Below, piece by piece: positions 51,563-60,494 of a DNA stretch of 64,000 nt. Source of the stretch: Candidatus Protochlamydia phocaeensis (GTDB lineage: Bacteria > Chlamydiota > Chlamydiia > Chlamydiales > Parachlamydiaceae); NCBI RefSeq assembly GCF_001545115.1, contig NZ_FCNU01000007.1, positions 434,001-498,000 of the forward strand, read 5' to 3'. The position numbers and the translations under genes were made by a program. Numbering within the stretch: the stretch's first letter is position 1; the number at the start of each line of letters is the position of its first letter. Below the pieces are notes generated by a model. That model did not search any database. It had not been told where the DNA came from and saw only the letters and a program-made list of their open reading frames with translations.

Positions 51563-54500
51563 CTACGCTTTCTTTAAGTTGGATTCTCCGTTATGAGGAA
51601 GCTGGTTTTCCTTGTTGTGGAAATACAGCATAACGGGCGAAGCGATAAAGAGCGAAGATAGTGTTCCAATGAGCACACCTATTGTCATGACCAACGAGAA
51701 GGCAAAAATAGATTGTCCGCCTAGTAGAACCAAAGCTAGCAAGACGAGCAATGTAGTTCCGGAAGTCATGATTGTACGGCTAAGCGTGACGTTCAAAGCA
51801 TGATTGATAATGTCTCTAAACGACATGCGTCGCATAATCTTCATATCTTCACGGATACGGTCAAATACAATAATGGTATCGTTCAAGGAATAACCGATAA
51901 TGGTCATAATCGCGCCTACCACCTGCAGGTCAATTTGAACGGCAAATCCCATGGCATGGAATAAGGCTAGAACACCCAGCGTAATGACGACATCATGAAC
52001 AAGTCCCACTACCGCACCGATAGCAAATTTAAACTCGAAACGGAAAGTGATGTAGATCAAAATGGAAATTAAAGCCGCCCCTAGGGCAAAGATGGCATTG
52101 TTTCTCATCGCATCAGAGAATTGCCCGCTCATAATTGTCCAATTCTTTTGCAGGTTAGCCAATTGAGAAGGCTGAACTTGCAATCCACTATCCTGTAGAG
52201 TTTTAACCACCCAATCCAAGCGAGGATCTTTTTGGTAGTCATAAGCATATTTGCCTTCCGCGTTCATCTCAGGCATTTGATAGAAAGGATGCCCTTTCTC
52301 ATCCATGCTGGTTCCCAATTGAATGCGCAACTGGTTGGGATGGCTTAGCTCACGCACTTCGAAGTCACGGCGCGATGCTCCATGATCTAAGAAAGCATTG
52401 ATGGCTTCTAAGCGATAGTTAGGATGATTGGGTTTCTCCATCAAATCCACTGTTAACGAATAGCCGCCGGTAAAGTCCATGCCAAAAATCGTCTTGCGCT
52501 CGGATATCAAGAAATACGTCCCAACCGTCATCACAATTAAAGAGATGACAATGGCTTTCTTAGCTTGTGCCAAGAAATCGAAATGCGTTTCTTTTAAGAA
52601 CTGAGCCATGGACAAGTGCTTGTGCTCTGGATTTCTGACCCAGCCGGCAAAGAAATAACGCGTCATGAACAAGGCTGTGAACATAGACGAAATAATACCA
52701 ATGATCAACGTGACGGCAAATCCTTTGATAGGTCCTGAATCGAATTGAATCAAAATCAAAGCAGCAATAATCGTTGTGATATTGGAGTCAATGATCGCAC
52801 TAAATGCCTTGCGATAACCTGCTTGGATAGCAGAGGCAATGCGGCCCGAAAGCTTGAACTCTTCACGTATTCTCTCGAAAACAAGAACGTTTGCATCGAC
52901 TGCCATTCCAATTGTCAATACAATACCTGCAATACCCGGCAGAGTCAATGCTGCACCTAAGTTTTGCAGAACTCCCCACATAATGAAGATATTTAGCAAG
53001 ACGGCGCAAGATGCAACCAAGCCTGCAAAGCGGTAATAAGCGACCATAGCCACAACAACTAAAACTAGAGCGGTAGCAGAAGCAAAGATTCCCTTTGTAC
53101 GCTCTTCTTGTCCTAATTCCGGACTGACGTTTTCTTCCGACAGAATGCGTGGAGTGAAGCTTAACGATCCTGCTTTCAAATCGGCCGCTAGCTGATTGAC
53201 TTCTCTTTGAGAGAAACGGCCGCTGATCGTTCCCCCATCACGCAAAGGCGAATTCAATGAAGGGGATGTAATAATGCTGCCATTAAGAATCACAGCCATA
53301 CGCCATCCTCGGCCATGAGAATACGTCTCTTTTGGCGTACCAGAAATCTTATCTTCTGCAAATTGCGATGTCCAGGCATAGAAATCATCCCTTGGACTTC
53401 CGCTTCCCTTCTCTTGAGAGCCTTCGTAAGAACGCTTGACTCCAAAAGTCAGAATATTGCCCTGCGTAGAATCGTAGCCCGCTTGAATATTTTCCAAGCT
53501 TGATCCTTCTAGCGCATAGTTGTGGAAGACAACTAAAAGAGGATGCGTTTGATTATCCCATTCGGCCGAATCGCCGCCTCTAAAGATGGCAATCGCGGAA
53601 AGGGTATCATCGAAATGAGAGCTGACCGATTTCTCTTTTGGGTTAGCTAAACGCAGACCATGGTCGTAAAGCAGCTTCGCTGTATCGCTACGTGGACGCA
53701 AGCTAACAAGCTCGTCATTGGCATCACCGCCTAAATGCTGCCAAGCAATTTCATTAATGCTGTCGATATCTTTGCGGTTAGTGACAACAGCTTCATTCCA
53801 AATATCTTGCAAGAATTGATTGACAGCGCCTGCCAGAGTTGGATTGTTCGGAGTGAACTTTTCGTTGACCACATGGAAATACATAGCCGAAGCTTTAACA
53901 AGATCTGCCGCAGACAAGTTCTGAGAACCAGGGAAATCTAAGAGAATATTGGAATTCTCAATACGGATGGTTCTTTCCGATACACCCATCTTATTGATGC
54001 GGTTATACAGCTCGTTAACAGCTTGCTTAAGATCTTCCGGATTTGTCACTGGACGTCCATTCTGATCCAACAGGCCAATGCGAACCGTCTTTCCGCCCGA
54101 TAAATCCAATCCCCACTTAAGAATTTTGCGGTCATCTCCTCGGAAATATTTCACCGCGCTCAATTTAAAGTTTTCCCAATAAACGTTCTTAGTTGGAGCT
54201 GGAACTGTATAACGGCTTGTCAAGTTTAAATCGACTTGAGCCGCATGATAAGCCTCTCTCCACTTTAATAGGTCTTCCTGGCTCTGATCCTCAATCTTAT
54301 TCAGCGTCAAGAGGCGCTGTTCGACATCGGAAAAATCCAAGACAGCAAAACGCTTACTGCCTTTCACCATAAAATCTTCACGCGTGCCTTTTAACAAGGT
54401 GCTGTAGTAGTCATTTAACTCAAAAATGTAATCCTTGCTAAACTCTTTTGGCATATTAAAAGCAGAACCGGGGTAACCGATAAAGCCCATTTGCTGCAAA

Positions 54501-56122
54501 ATCGTATTAAGCTGATTAAAGTCGCTAGCCAATGTCTGATTGTCAGCGGCTTCTGGTGCCTCTTGGTATTTTTGTACAATAGCATCCATTCCTTTAGCAA
54601 TGACATAAATCGAGCCATTGCGAAAACCAGTCGGAGCTGCCGTGTTGTACATGGCAGGGGCATAGACGACCAATCCCAGCTTCTGTTCTTCGGGCTTTAG
54701 CGTCTTATAGGTATCATAGGAACGGACAGGATAGGCATCACGGATCAAATCGGTGTGCGTAGGGACCCAAGACAGCAACAGCTGATCCATGATCTGCTGT
54801 GTACGCTTATTAGCTAAATGGCCCAAATTAAGCGTCAGATAGCTTTGGCTGTTTGTCAATGTATCCAAGTCCACAACGAAAGTATCTTCGCTTGGCTTAA
54901 AGCTCTCGTCCGACAAACGGGCAATACGGGCAACGTCGTTGATCAAATATTGGCTTATTCTTTCTTTTAAGAAAGCGTCTTTTTCCGTTTTACCTTCCAG
55001 ATTGCGAATCGCTTGCACATCATCATAAAGATTAATGGCCAACTGACTGTTGTCCCAATTAATGGTCAATCCTTTAATAAAAGGATGATAGCCTGTCAAA
55101 TCTATGTATTGAATCTGGCTGTTTGGCGTTCCTTTAGCAAGCATTTCTTGGATATTTTCTATTGTCAAAGGAGATTTGCCTTTTTGGAAATCAGCCGTAT
55201 TTTTACGGACAATATTGATAGCCGAGTCCAAGGCTTGCGCTTGATTTGTTAAAACAGCCAAATGCTGCTCTTGCGAACTATCTAAGCCTTGCGCTTTCTC
55301 TTTGCGAAGACCATCGCGCTGGTCTTTTACTTTCTTAGCAAGTGTTTCCATTTTGGATAGGAACTTCTGAACAAGCCCGTCTCCCTCTTTGGCTGAAATC
55401 TGCGCAAAGCTTGCATAGTAGCGTTTTGTAATAGGATTGCTGCGCCCCAGCACATTGTCCATATCGACAATTTCCTTAGCTAAAGCAATAACAGCTTCTT
55501 CATAGCCGGCATCTGCCCGATTATCATTGACTATTGCCAACATTTGCAAGGCTGCCCTGCTAGGTCCGCCGACCGCTAAAGCCACTTGGGTCGCACGATC
55601 GTTCACAATATCACGATAAAAATCGGCTATTTTATTATCCGCTGCATATTTGGGCGTAAATTGGAAAAGTTGATCGATTTCGCTCGGATCAAGATGAAGA
55701 GCAATATTACGTTGAACTAAAACGGTGGCGACATCCGAGTTGGCAGACTCAGAGCTGAGTTCTAACTGAGCTGGAGTAAAGGGAATTAAGGCTCCGGCTC
55801 GAGGTAAAAACCGCTTGAATAGATCAGCGTCTTGTTCGTTTTTAAAAGAAACTTGAAAAAGTCCACTATTGGTAGGGACGAGGTCGATAGAGGTTGGTTT
55901 CACCCCTAGCAAGCGGCAGAACGAATATAACCATTCTTTAGAGTCCACCTCAATTTGGTTGACGCGATCAATGATAGCCGAAGCGATCTTTTCTGCTCGA
56001 GGAGCGTCAATCGGAGATTTAAGAGGTTTAGAATAAAAAAATAGAGTAGGCAGAATGTTATAAAGCGTGATGACCAAGACGGCAACAATTAGGTAAAATT
56101 GCCAACGCTTCTGTTTTTCCAT
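51563..56122 (-). CDS. secDF: Fused protein translocase subunit SecDF
   Basis: 1519 residues, a single-chain SecD-SecF as in other chlamydiae. One N-terminal membrane helix (residues ~9-29) is followed by a very long periplasmic region, including LDLSGGKTVRIGLL of the SecD P1 domain. The SecD membrane block is near 1060-1170 (LPGIAGIVLTIGMAVDANVL followed by VFERIREE), SecF begins near 1190 (GMDFTGGYSLTVDL), and the SecF block is near 1350-1500 (GYSLNDTIIVFDRIREDM). The paired 'VDANVxxFERI(R)E' and 'NDTIxxxDRIRE' motifs carry the proton-path Asp residues. It uses the proton gradient to pull proteins out of SecYEG. Residues ~30-600 are longer than in E. coli SecD. The strong terminator at 51495 closes it. 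Confidence 0.95.
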   Translation of the reverse strand: MEKQKRWQFYLIVAVLVITLYNILPTLFFYSKPLKSPIDAPRAEKIASAIIDRVNQIEVDSKEWLYSFCRLLGVKPTSIDLVPTNSGLFQVSFKNEQDADLFKRFLPRAGALIPFTPAQLELSSESANSDVATVLVQRNIALHLDPSEIDQLFQFTPKYAADNKIADFYRDIVNDRATQVALAVGGPSRAALQMLAIVNDNRADAGYEEAVIALAKEIVDMDNVLGRSNPITKRYYASFAQISAKEGDGLVQKFLSKMETLAKKVKDQRDGLRKEKAQGLDSSQEQHLAVLTNQAQALDSAINIVRKNTADFQKGKSPLTIENIQEMLAKGTPNSQIQYIDLTGYHPFIKGLTINWDNSQLAINLYDDVQAIRNLEGKTEKDAFLKERISQYLINDVARIARLSDESFKPSEDTFVVDLDTLTNSQSYLTLNLGHLANKRTQQIMDQLLLSWVPTHTDLIRDAYPVRSYDTYKTLKPEEQKLGLVVYAPAMYNTAAPTGFRNGSIYVIAKGMDAIVQKYQEAPEAADNQTLASDFNQLNTILQQMGFIGYPGSAFNMPKEFSKDYIFELNDYYSTLLKGTREDFMVKGSKRFAVLDFSDVEQRLLTLNKIEDQSQEDLLKWREAYHAAQVDLNLTSRYTVPAPTKNVYWENFKLSAVKYFRGDDRKILKWGLDLSGGKTVRIGLLDQNGRPVTNPEDLKQAVNELYNRINKMGVSERTIRIENSNILLDFPGSQNLSAADLVKASAMYFHVVNEKFTPNNPTLAGAVNQFLQDIWNEAVVTNRKDIDSINEIAWQHLGGDANDELVSLRPRSDTAKLLYDHGLRLANPKEKSVSSHFDDTLSAIAIFRGGDSAEWDNQTHPLLVVFHNYALEGSSLENIQAGYDSTQGNILTFGVKRSYEGSQEKGSGSPRDDFYAWTSQFAEDKISGTPKETYSHGRGWRMAVILNGSIITSPSLNSPLRDGGTISGRFSQREVNQLAADLKAGSLSFTPRILSEENVSPELGQEERTKGIFASATALVLVVVAMVAYYRFAGLVASCAVLLNIFIMWGVLQNLGAALTLPGIAGIVLTIGMAVDANVLVFERIREEFKLSGRIASAIQAGYRKAFSAIIDSNITTIIAALILIQFDSGPIKGFAVTLIIGIISSMFTALFMTRYFFAGWVRNPEHKHLSMAQFLKETHFDFLAQAKKAIVISLIVMTVGTYFLISERKTIFGMDFTGGYSLTVDLMEKPNHPNYRLEAINAFLDHGASRRDFEVRELSHPNQLRIQLGTSMDEKGHPFYQMPEMNAEGKYAYDYQKDPRLDWVVKTLQDSGLQVQPSQLANLQKNWTIMSGQFSDAMRNNAIFALGAALISILIYITFRFEFKFAIGAVVGLVHDVVITLGVLALFHAMGFAVQIDLQVVGAIMTIIGYSLNDTIIVFDRIREDMKIMRRMSFRDIINHALNVTLSRTIMTSGTTLLVLLALVLLGGQSIFAFSLVMTIGVLIGTLSSLFIASPVMLYFHNKENQLPHNGESNLKKA

Positions 56123-56467
56123 ATTGTCATGCTTCCTTCTTGAATGTCTATTTTCCCCTCTCTTGTTCCGCGTGGCTGATTCCTGGAATCAGAGTAGGAC
56201 CAAGCCAAACAAAATTAAAGGAAAATTTACTGTGAATGAATGTGGAACATCTTAGATAAAAGAAGAAGCATAACAAATCATTATGCATTCTGTCTACATA
56301 AAATCAAATGATATTAACTTAATTTGAAAATAAGCAATAGACTAGACAATTTGAATGCTAGGGGCATGTCCCTAAATTCTTAATGGCCTAAATTCGCGTT
56401 CCTTTCTCCCATTAGGCTATTATAAATGTAGCGATACGCCCACGGACATATTCCCAAGACTTTATTC
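56123..56467. other. Intergenic region, 345 bases
   Basis: Upstream of secDF and downstream of the response-regulator phosphatase (both minus). It contains the repeat copy at 56358 and AT-rich sequence that should hold the secDF promoter; no box pair is convincing. Confidence 0.4.
56358..56455. repeat. Dispersed palindromic repeat, divergent copy
   Basis: CTAGGGGCATGTCCCTAAAT, TCTTAATGGCCTAAATTCGC is a variant of the family arm. The right side keeps only ATTAGGCTATTATAAATG and an ATGTCC-like block in reverse. Confidence 0.55.
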
Positions 56468-57661
56468 TTATAAACCCTTTCTTGGAGAATGATAACCTAT
56501 GACCATCAAACTAATATCGTCCAGCGGAGGCTTATCCTTCGAAAAAGCTTTCAAGTCCAAACAAACGGCTTCCACTATTTCCGCCGAAGAACGATGCTTA
56601 ACGCTTTCCAATAAAGCACAAAAACGCTCTTCGCCGTATAAATCACAATCCTGATTTGAATATTCAATAATTCCATCCGTATACAAAACAATCTTATCCC
56701 CTTCTTCTAAAAAAATAGTCTCCGCATGGCATGCGGATTCCACGGGATTAATCCCTATAGCCGAATCTTCCCCAGATAAAAGTTCTAATTGGCGCCGGCA
56801 ATGAAGAAGAATGGCCGGCGGATGCCCTCCGCTTGTATAGCTTAACGCTCTCGTTTGAACATTCAAAACCATATAAAAAATAGTAAAAAACTCATTGAAT
56901 CGCTCAAAAGGAAATTCCTTATTGAGTTCATCCATTATTGCTTTGGGCGAAGCCAATTTATTAATTGTTGACTCAGCAAGAAAACCGCTATATTGATGAA
57001 AGAATTGCGAAATAGAAACCGCAACCATCGCCGAGTGCACTCCATGCCCGCTCACATCCAATATATAAAAGGCAACAAGAGCTTCGTTAATGGGAATGAT
57101 ATTAAAAATATCTCCTCCCACTAAATTACAGGGAGAACAGACCCAATTAATATCTAAATCATTTATTTTTAATTGCTTAGAAGGAAGCAGACTAGATTGA
57201 ATAGAGGCAGCGACTTGCAAATCCTCGTCCAGATATTTTTGCTTTTCGACCAGCTCTGCATTTTTCTCCTTAAGTTCTTTCGATAAAGCACTGATTTTCA
57301 AGTGGGTTTGAACGCGGGCCAAGAGCTCGCCCTTATCGCTTGCCCGTGTAATAAAGTCCACCCCTCCCATTTCTAGCCCCTGGATCTTATCCATTGGTTG
57401 GGTCAAAGAGGAAAGAAAAATGACGGGAATATCTTTAGTAAGAGGATTTTGTTTTAATTGTTCGCAAACTTGGTAACCATTAAGGCCTGGCATGACAATA
57501 TCAAGCAAGATTAAATCAGGAGAAGCCTTTACAGCCTGTTCCATTCCCGAAAAGCCATCTTCAGCTTCAATCACTTCATATTGTTTTTCTTTTAAAAACA
57601 ATGTCAGGATGTCGCGAATGTTTTCATCATCATTGATAATGAGAAGTTTTTCTTTCTTCAC
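56468..57661 (-). CDS. Response regulator with SpoIIE/PP2C phosphatase output
   Basis: About 397 residues from GTG 57661 (GAGG eleven bases ahead; TTG 57691 is also in frame). Receiver domain 1-~120: acidic pocket NDDEN, phosphorylation Asp54 in LILLDIVMPGLNGY, and FITRASDKG, where Arg stands at the place of the usual Lys. A coiled coil (130-160) leads to a SpoIIE/RsbU-type PP2C domain: QVAASIQSSLLPSK, CNLVGGDIFNI, FYILDVSGHGVHSAMVA, SYTSGGHPPAILL, LYTDGIIEYSNQ (metal-binding Asp residues). Such proteins dephosphorylate anti-sigma-factor antagonists. It is divergent from the chemosensory operon, so CheA is the likely phosphodonor; that link is inference. Confidence 0.85.
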   Translation of the reverse strand: MKKEKLLIINDDENIRDILTLFLKEKQYEVIEAEDGFSGMEQAVKASPDLILLDIVMPGLNGYQVCEQLKQNPLTKDIPVIFLSSLTQPMDKIQGLEMGGVDFITRASDKGELLARVQTHLKISALSKELKEKNAELVEKQKYLDEDLQVAASIQSSLLPSKQLKINDLDINWVCSPCNLVGGDIFNIIPINEALVAFYILDVSGHGVHSAMVAVSISQFFHQYSGFLAESTINKLASPKAIMDELNKEFPFERFNEFFTIFYMVLNVQTRALSYTSGGHPPAILLHCRRQLELLSGEDSAIGINPVESACHAETIFLEEGDKIVLYTDGIIEYSNQDCDLYGEERFCALLESVKHRSSAEIVEAVCLDLKAFSKDKPPLDDISLMVIGYHSPRKGL

Positions 57662-57697
57662 ATTAAATCTAACCTCTATTTTTAGAATCAATCAGGC

Positions 57698-57828
57698 GTA
57701 AGAAGATGGATTAAAACCGATAATCCCTCATATTTGAGCTTATTTTTCCCTCTCAGCCAACATCAGATAACAGCCACAATCTCAAATATAGGCGATTAGG
57801 CGTTTTAATGCACTCTCCTAAGAGACTA
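57698..57828. repeat. Dispersed palindromic repeat, full copy
   Basis: Left arm GTAAGAAGATGGATTAAAAC, CGATAATCCCTCATATTTGA. Right arm, in reverse, CTTAGGAGAGTGCATTAAAA, CGCCTAATCGCCTATATTTG. It lies in the 380-base divergent region 57662-58041, which must also hold the promoters of the phosphatase and chemosensory genes; none could be chosen with confidence. Confidence 0.78.
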
Positions 57829-58041
57829 GCCTTAAATCCATCATGACTGGATTCAACGACAGCCTTCTTACCTAGCTTATCTGAATACTATATTGATAGT
57901 CTGTCATTTACATTCAACGCATTTCCTATCTCTTTCCTTTATCTTAAAAAAGAATTTACATAAAATCCGGTTCATATAGTCTTCATAAATCTTTTTAATT
58001 GTATTGGATAGAGACCGGTTGAATTTGAGAAAGGACACATC

Positions 58042-58461
58042 ATGCATGCGCTTATTTTTTTAATCGATAAACAACAATTTGCGTTTGATTTAGCGTGGAT
58101 AGAAAGGGTCATACGGATTGTTGAGATTACTCCTAAGCCGCATGCGCCTTCCTCCCTTTTAGGAATGATCAATTTGCAAGGGCAAATTATTCCTGTTTTC
58201 AATCTGCGCGCTCTCATGGGGCTTCCTCAAAAAGATATAGATTTGAACGACCAATTGATCATCTGCCAAGTGGAGAACCGAAAAATCGCTTTATGGATAG
58301 ATGCCGTTAAGCAAGTGATTTCTTATTCTCACGACCAGCTTTCTCCCGCAAATGAAATATTTCCAAATGAGGAGGCGAGGAATTGGATTATCAAAAATGA
58401 AGACCAGATCACCTTGCTTTATGACCTTCATCAGTTATTAACATTAGAAACATCGTCATAA
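58042..58461 (+). CDS. CheW-type adaptor (WspB position)
   Basis: 139 residues, one CheW domain: LIFLIDKQQFAFDLAWIERV at the start, then LLGMINLQGQIIPVFNLRALMG, the conserved CheW core. It bridges receptors and CheA in signalling arrays. AAGGAC lies ahead of the ATG. First gene of the chemosensory operon, 11 bases before the CheR gene. Confidence 0.88.
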   Translation: MHALIFLIDKQQFAFDLAWIERVIRIVEITPKPHAPSSLLGMINLQGQIIPVFNLRALMGLPQKDIDLNDQLIICQVENRKIALWIDAVKQVISYSHDQLSPANEIFPNEEARNWIIKNEDQITLLYDLHQLLTLETSS

Positions 58462-58472
58462 GGCGGCTTGAA

Positions 58473-59969
58473 ATGCTGACCAAGAAATCAATGGATATAC
58501 CTGAAGAGATATACGAGCGCTTGATTCAACATTTAAATAAAGAAATAGGCCTTTATTTTTCTAAAAGGAATAAGAAGGATTTAGAGAAAAAATTGCAGCT
58601 TGCCGTCAAGGAGTTTGGATTTGAAGATCCTTTGGCTTGTATTGAATGGCTATTGCGGTCTCCTCTTCATAAAGAACAAATCGATATTTTAGCCCGTTAT
58701 CTGACAATCGGCGAAACCTATTTCTTCCGCGATCCACATTTTTTTGCTCTTCTGGAAAATAAAATATTGCCCGGCATCATTCAAGCTCATCAAAAAACAG
58801 ATAAAACCATACGTATTTGGTCTGCGGCTTGCGCAACAGGCGAAGAGCCTTATTCTATTGCCATCCTACTCCATCGGCTTATCCCCAAAATAGAAGACTG
58901 GAATATTCATATTATTGCAACGGACATCAATACGGGTTTTCTAATTAAAGCGCAACGCGCCCACTATACCTCTTGGTCGTTTCGATCCACTCCTCCCCCT
59001 ATTATTAAGAACTATTTTGTTGAAAACAAAAAAGATGAATTTGCCCTTATTCCCGCTATTCGCTCCTTAGTCAAATTTAGCTTTTTTAATCTCATGAATT
59101 TTCCTTATCACGAAATGCATAGAGAGCTCAATCATTTCGATCTTATCGTTTGCCATAACGTTTTGATCTATTTTTCTCCCGCACAAGTGAAGAAAATTAT
59201 TCACAGCCTTGTTCAATCCCTTGCGGATGGGGGCTGGCTAAGCGTCTCATCCGTTGAAGTGCCGTTTGTAGAAGATCCGTATCTTAAGGCAATTTCGCAT
59301 CAGAACGTCACGATTTTTAAGAAAACATTATCTAAAGACCCTCTCTTGGCAGCCACGCCTGCCCTTCCGGCCATTCCCCCCCCGTCCAAGCCATCTTCCC
59401 TTTCTCCTCCGGCTTTTAAGGCACCGCCCCAGCAACCAAACAAGCGGGAAGAGTTTTATGAAACTTGTCTTTCTCTTTATCAAGCTGGAAAATATGAAGA
59501 GACGACAAGGCTGCTTAACCAGCTTCTAACCCCTTACCTTCAGCAAAGTCAAATTTTAAAAGATAAAATAAAAGAGATTAAGCTTCTCATTCGCGCCTAT
59601 GCTAATCAAGGCCGCTTGGATTTGGCCCAAGTATGGTGCGAAAAAGGATTGCTGGTCAATAAATTCGATCCTTTGCTCCATTACGCTTATGCCACTATTT
59701 TGCAAGAAAAGGGCAATCTCGAAAAAGCCCTTCAGGCCCTTAAGACAGCTTTATATTTAGATCCGGATTTAATCGCCGCTCATTTTTTGGCCGGCATTAT
59801 TCTAATTAGACAACAAGATAGGGAAACAGCAAATGTTTATTTGCGAAATGTATTAAAACTTCTTAGTCATCGCCCTGCTGAAGAAATTGTTCCTGGAACA
59901 GAAGACATGTCCGCCGCAAGATTAACCGAAATCGTGAAAGAATTGGTTAAGGAGAGCGTAAATGAATGA
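58473..59969 (+). CDS. CheR methyltransferase with C-terminal TPR domain (WspC-like)
   Basis: 498 residues. CheR N-domain (IYERLIQHLNKEIGLYFSKR), ITIGETYFFRD-type segment (YLTIGETYFFRDPHFF), SAM site IWSAACATGEEPYSIAILL, and FDLIVCHNVLIYFSP. A Pro-rich linker (about 290-325) leads to TPR-like helices (about 330-470; PLLHYAYATILQEKGNLEKALQAL split across two helices, ALYLDPDLIAAHFLAG). It methylates receptor Glu residues with SAM. The CheR-TPR architecture is that of WspC. It overlaps the next gene by eight bases. Confidence 0.9.
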   Translation: MLTKKSMDIPEEIYERLIQHLNKEIGLYFSKRNKKDLEKKLQLAVKEFGFEDPLACIEWLLRSPLHKEQIDILARYLTIGETYFFRDPHFFALLENKILPGIIQAHQKTDKTIRIWSAACATGEEPYSIAILLHRLIPKIEDWNIHIIATDINTGFLIKAQRAHYTSWSFRSTPPPIIKNYFVENKKDEFALIPAIRSLVKFSFFNLMNFPYHEMHRELNHFDLIVCHNVLIYFSPAQVKKIIHSLVQSLADGGWLSVSSVEVPFVEDPYLKAISHQNVTIFKKTLSKDPLLAATPALPAIPPPSKPSSLSPPAFKAPPQQPNKREEFYETCLSLYQAGKYEETTRLLNQLLTPYLQQSQILKDKIKEIKLLIRAYANQGRLDLAQVWCEKGLLVNKFDPLLHYAYATILQEKGNLEKALQALKTALYLDPDLIAAHFLAGIILIRQQDRETANVYLRNVLKLLSHRPAEEIVPGTEDMSAARLTEIVKELVKESVNE

Positions 59970-60477
59970 TAATAAAAAACAAGACATTCTAAAGGCAAGA
60001 GCCAGAAAACTCGCACAGCAAGAAAAAGAAAAGCAAGCAGGCCTAGCCATCGATGTCATCAAATTTCAGCTTGCCAAAGAAAGCTATGCGATTGAATTAA
60101 AATATGTTAAAGAAGTTTATCCTTTAAAAGACTACGCGCGCTTGCCCGGCGTTCCCCCCTTTGTTTTTGGCCTGATCAATGTCAGAAGGCGCATTATTTC
60201 AGTCATTGATTTGCGGGTTTTCTTTGACTTATCTATGCCTCAAGACACAACGGGGGAAAAAGTCATTATTCTAGAAAACGAAAATATGTCTTTTGCCATT
60301 CGCACGGATAAAATTTCTGAAGTGCTCTCCATTCCTTTAGATCAAATTCAACCGCCTCCGCCTACTCTAACAGGCATGCGCCAAGAATTCTTAAAAGGCC
60401 TGACAGCAGACGGCACCGTCATCTTGGATGGCAACAAGTTATTATCTGCTCCGAAGCTAATAGTAGAAGAGAAATAG
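59962..60477 (+). CDS. CheW-type adaptor (WspD position)
   Basis: 171 residues. A basic N-terminal helix (residues 1-30) precedes a CheW domain: VIKFQLAKESYAIELKYVKE, GVPPFVFGLINVRRRIISVI, DLRVFFDL. A second CheW in the same operon, between CheR-TPR and the CheA hybrid, corresponds to WspD. It overlaps the CheR stop and lies 17 bases before CheA. Confidence 0.88.
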   Translation: MNDNKKQDILKARARKLAQQEKEKQAGLAIDVIKFQLAKESYAIELKYVKEVYPLKDYARLPGVPPFVFGLINVRRRIISVIDLRVFFDLSMPQDTTGEKVIILENENMSFAIRTDKISEVLSIPLDQIQPPPPTLTGMRQEFLKGLTADGTVILDGNKLLSAPKLIVEEK

Positions 60478-60494
60478 AAAGATGAGGCGCTACA

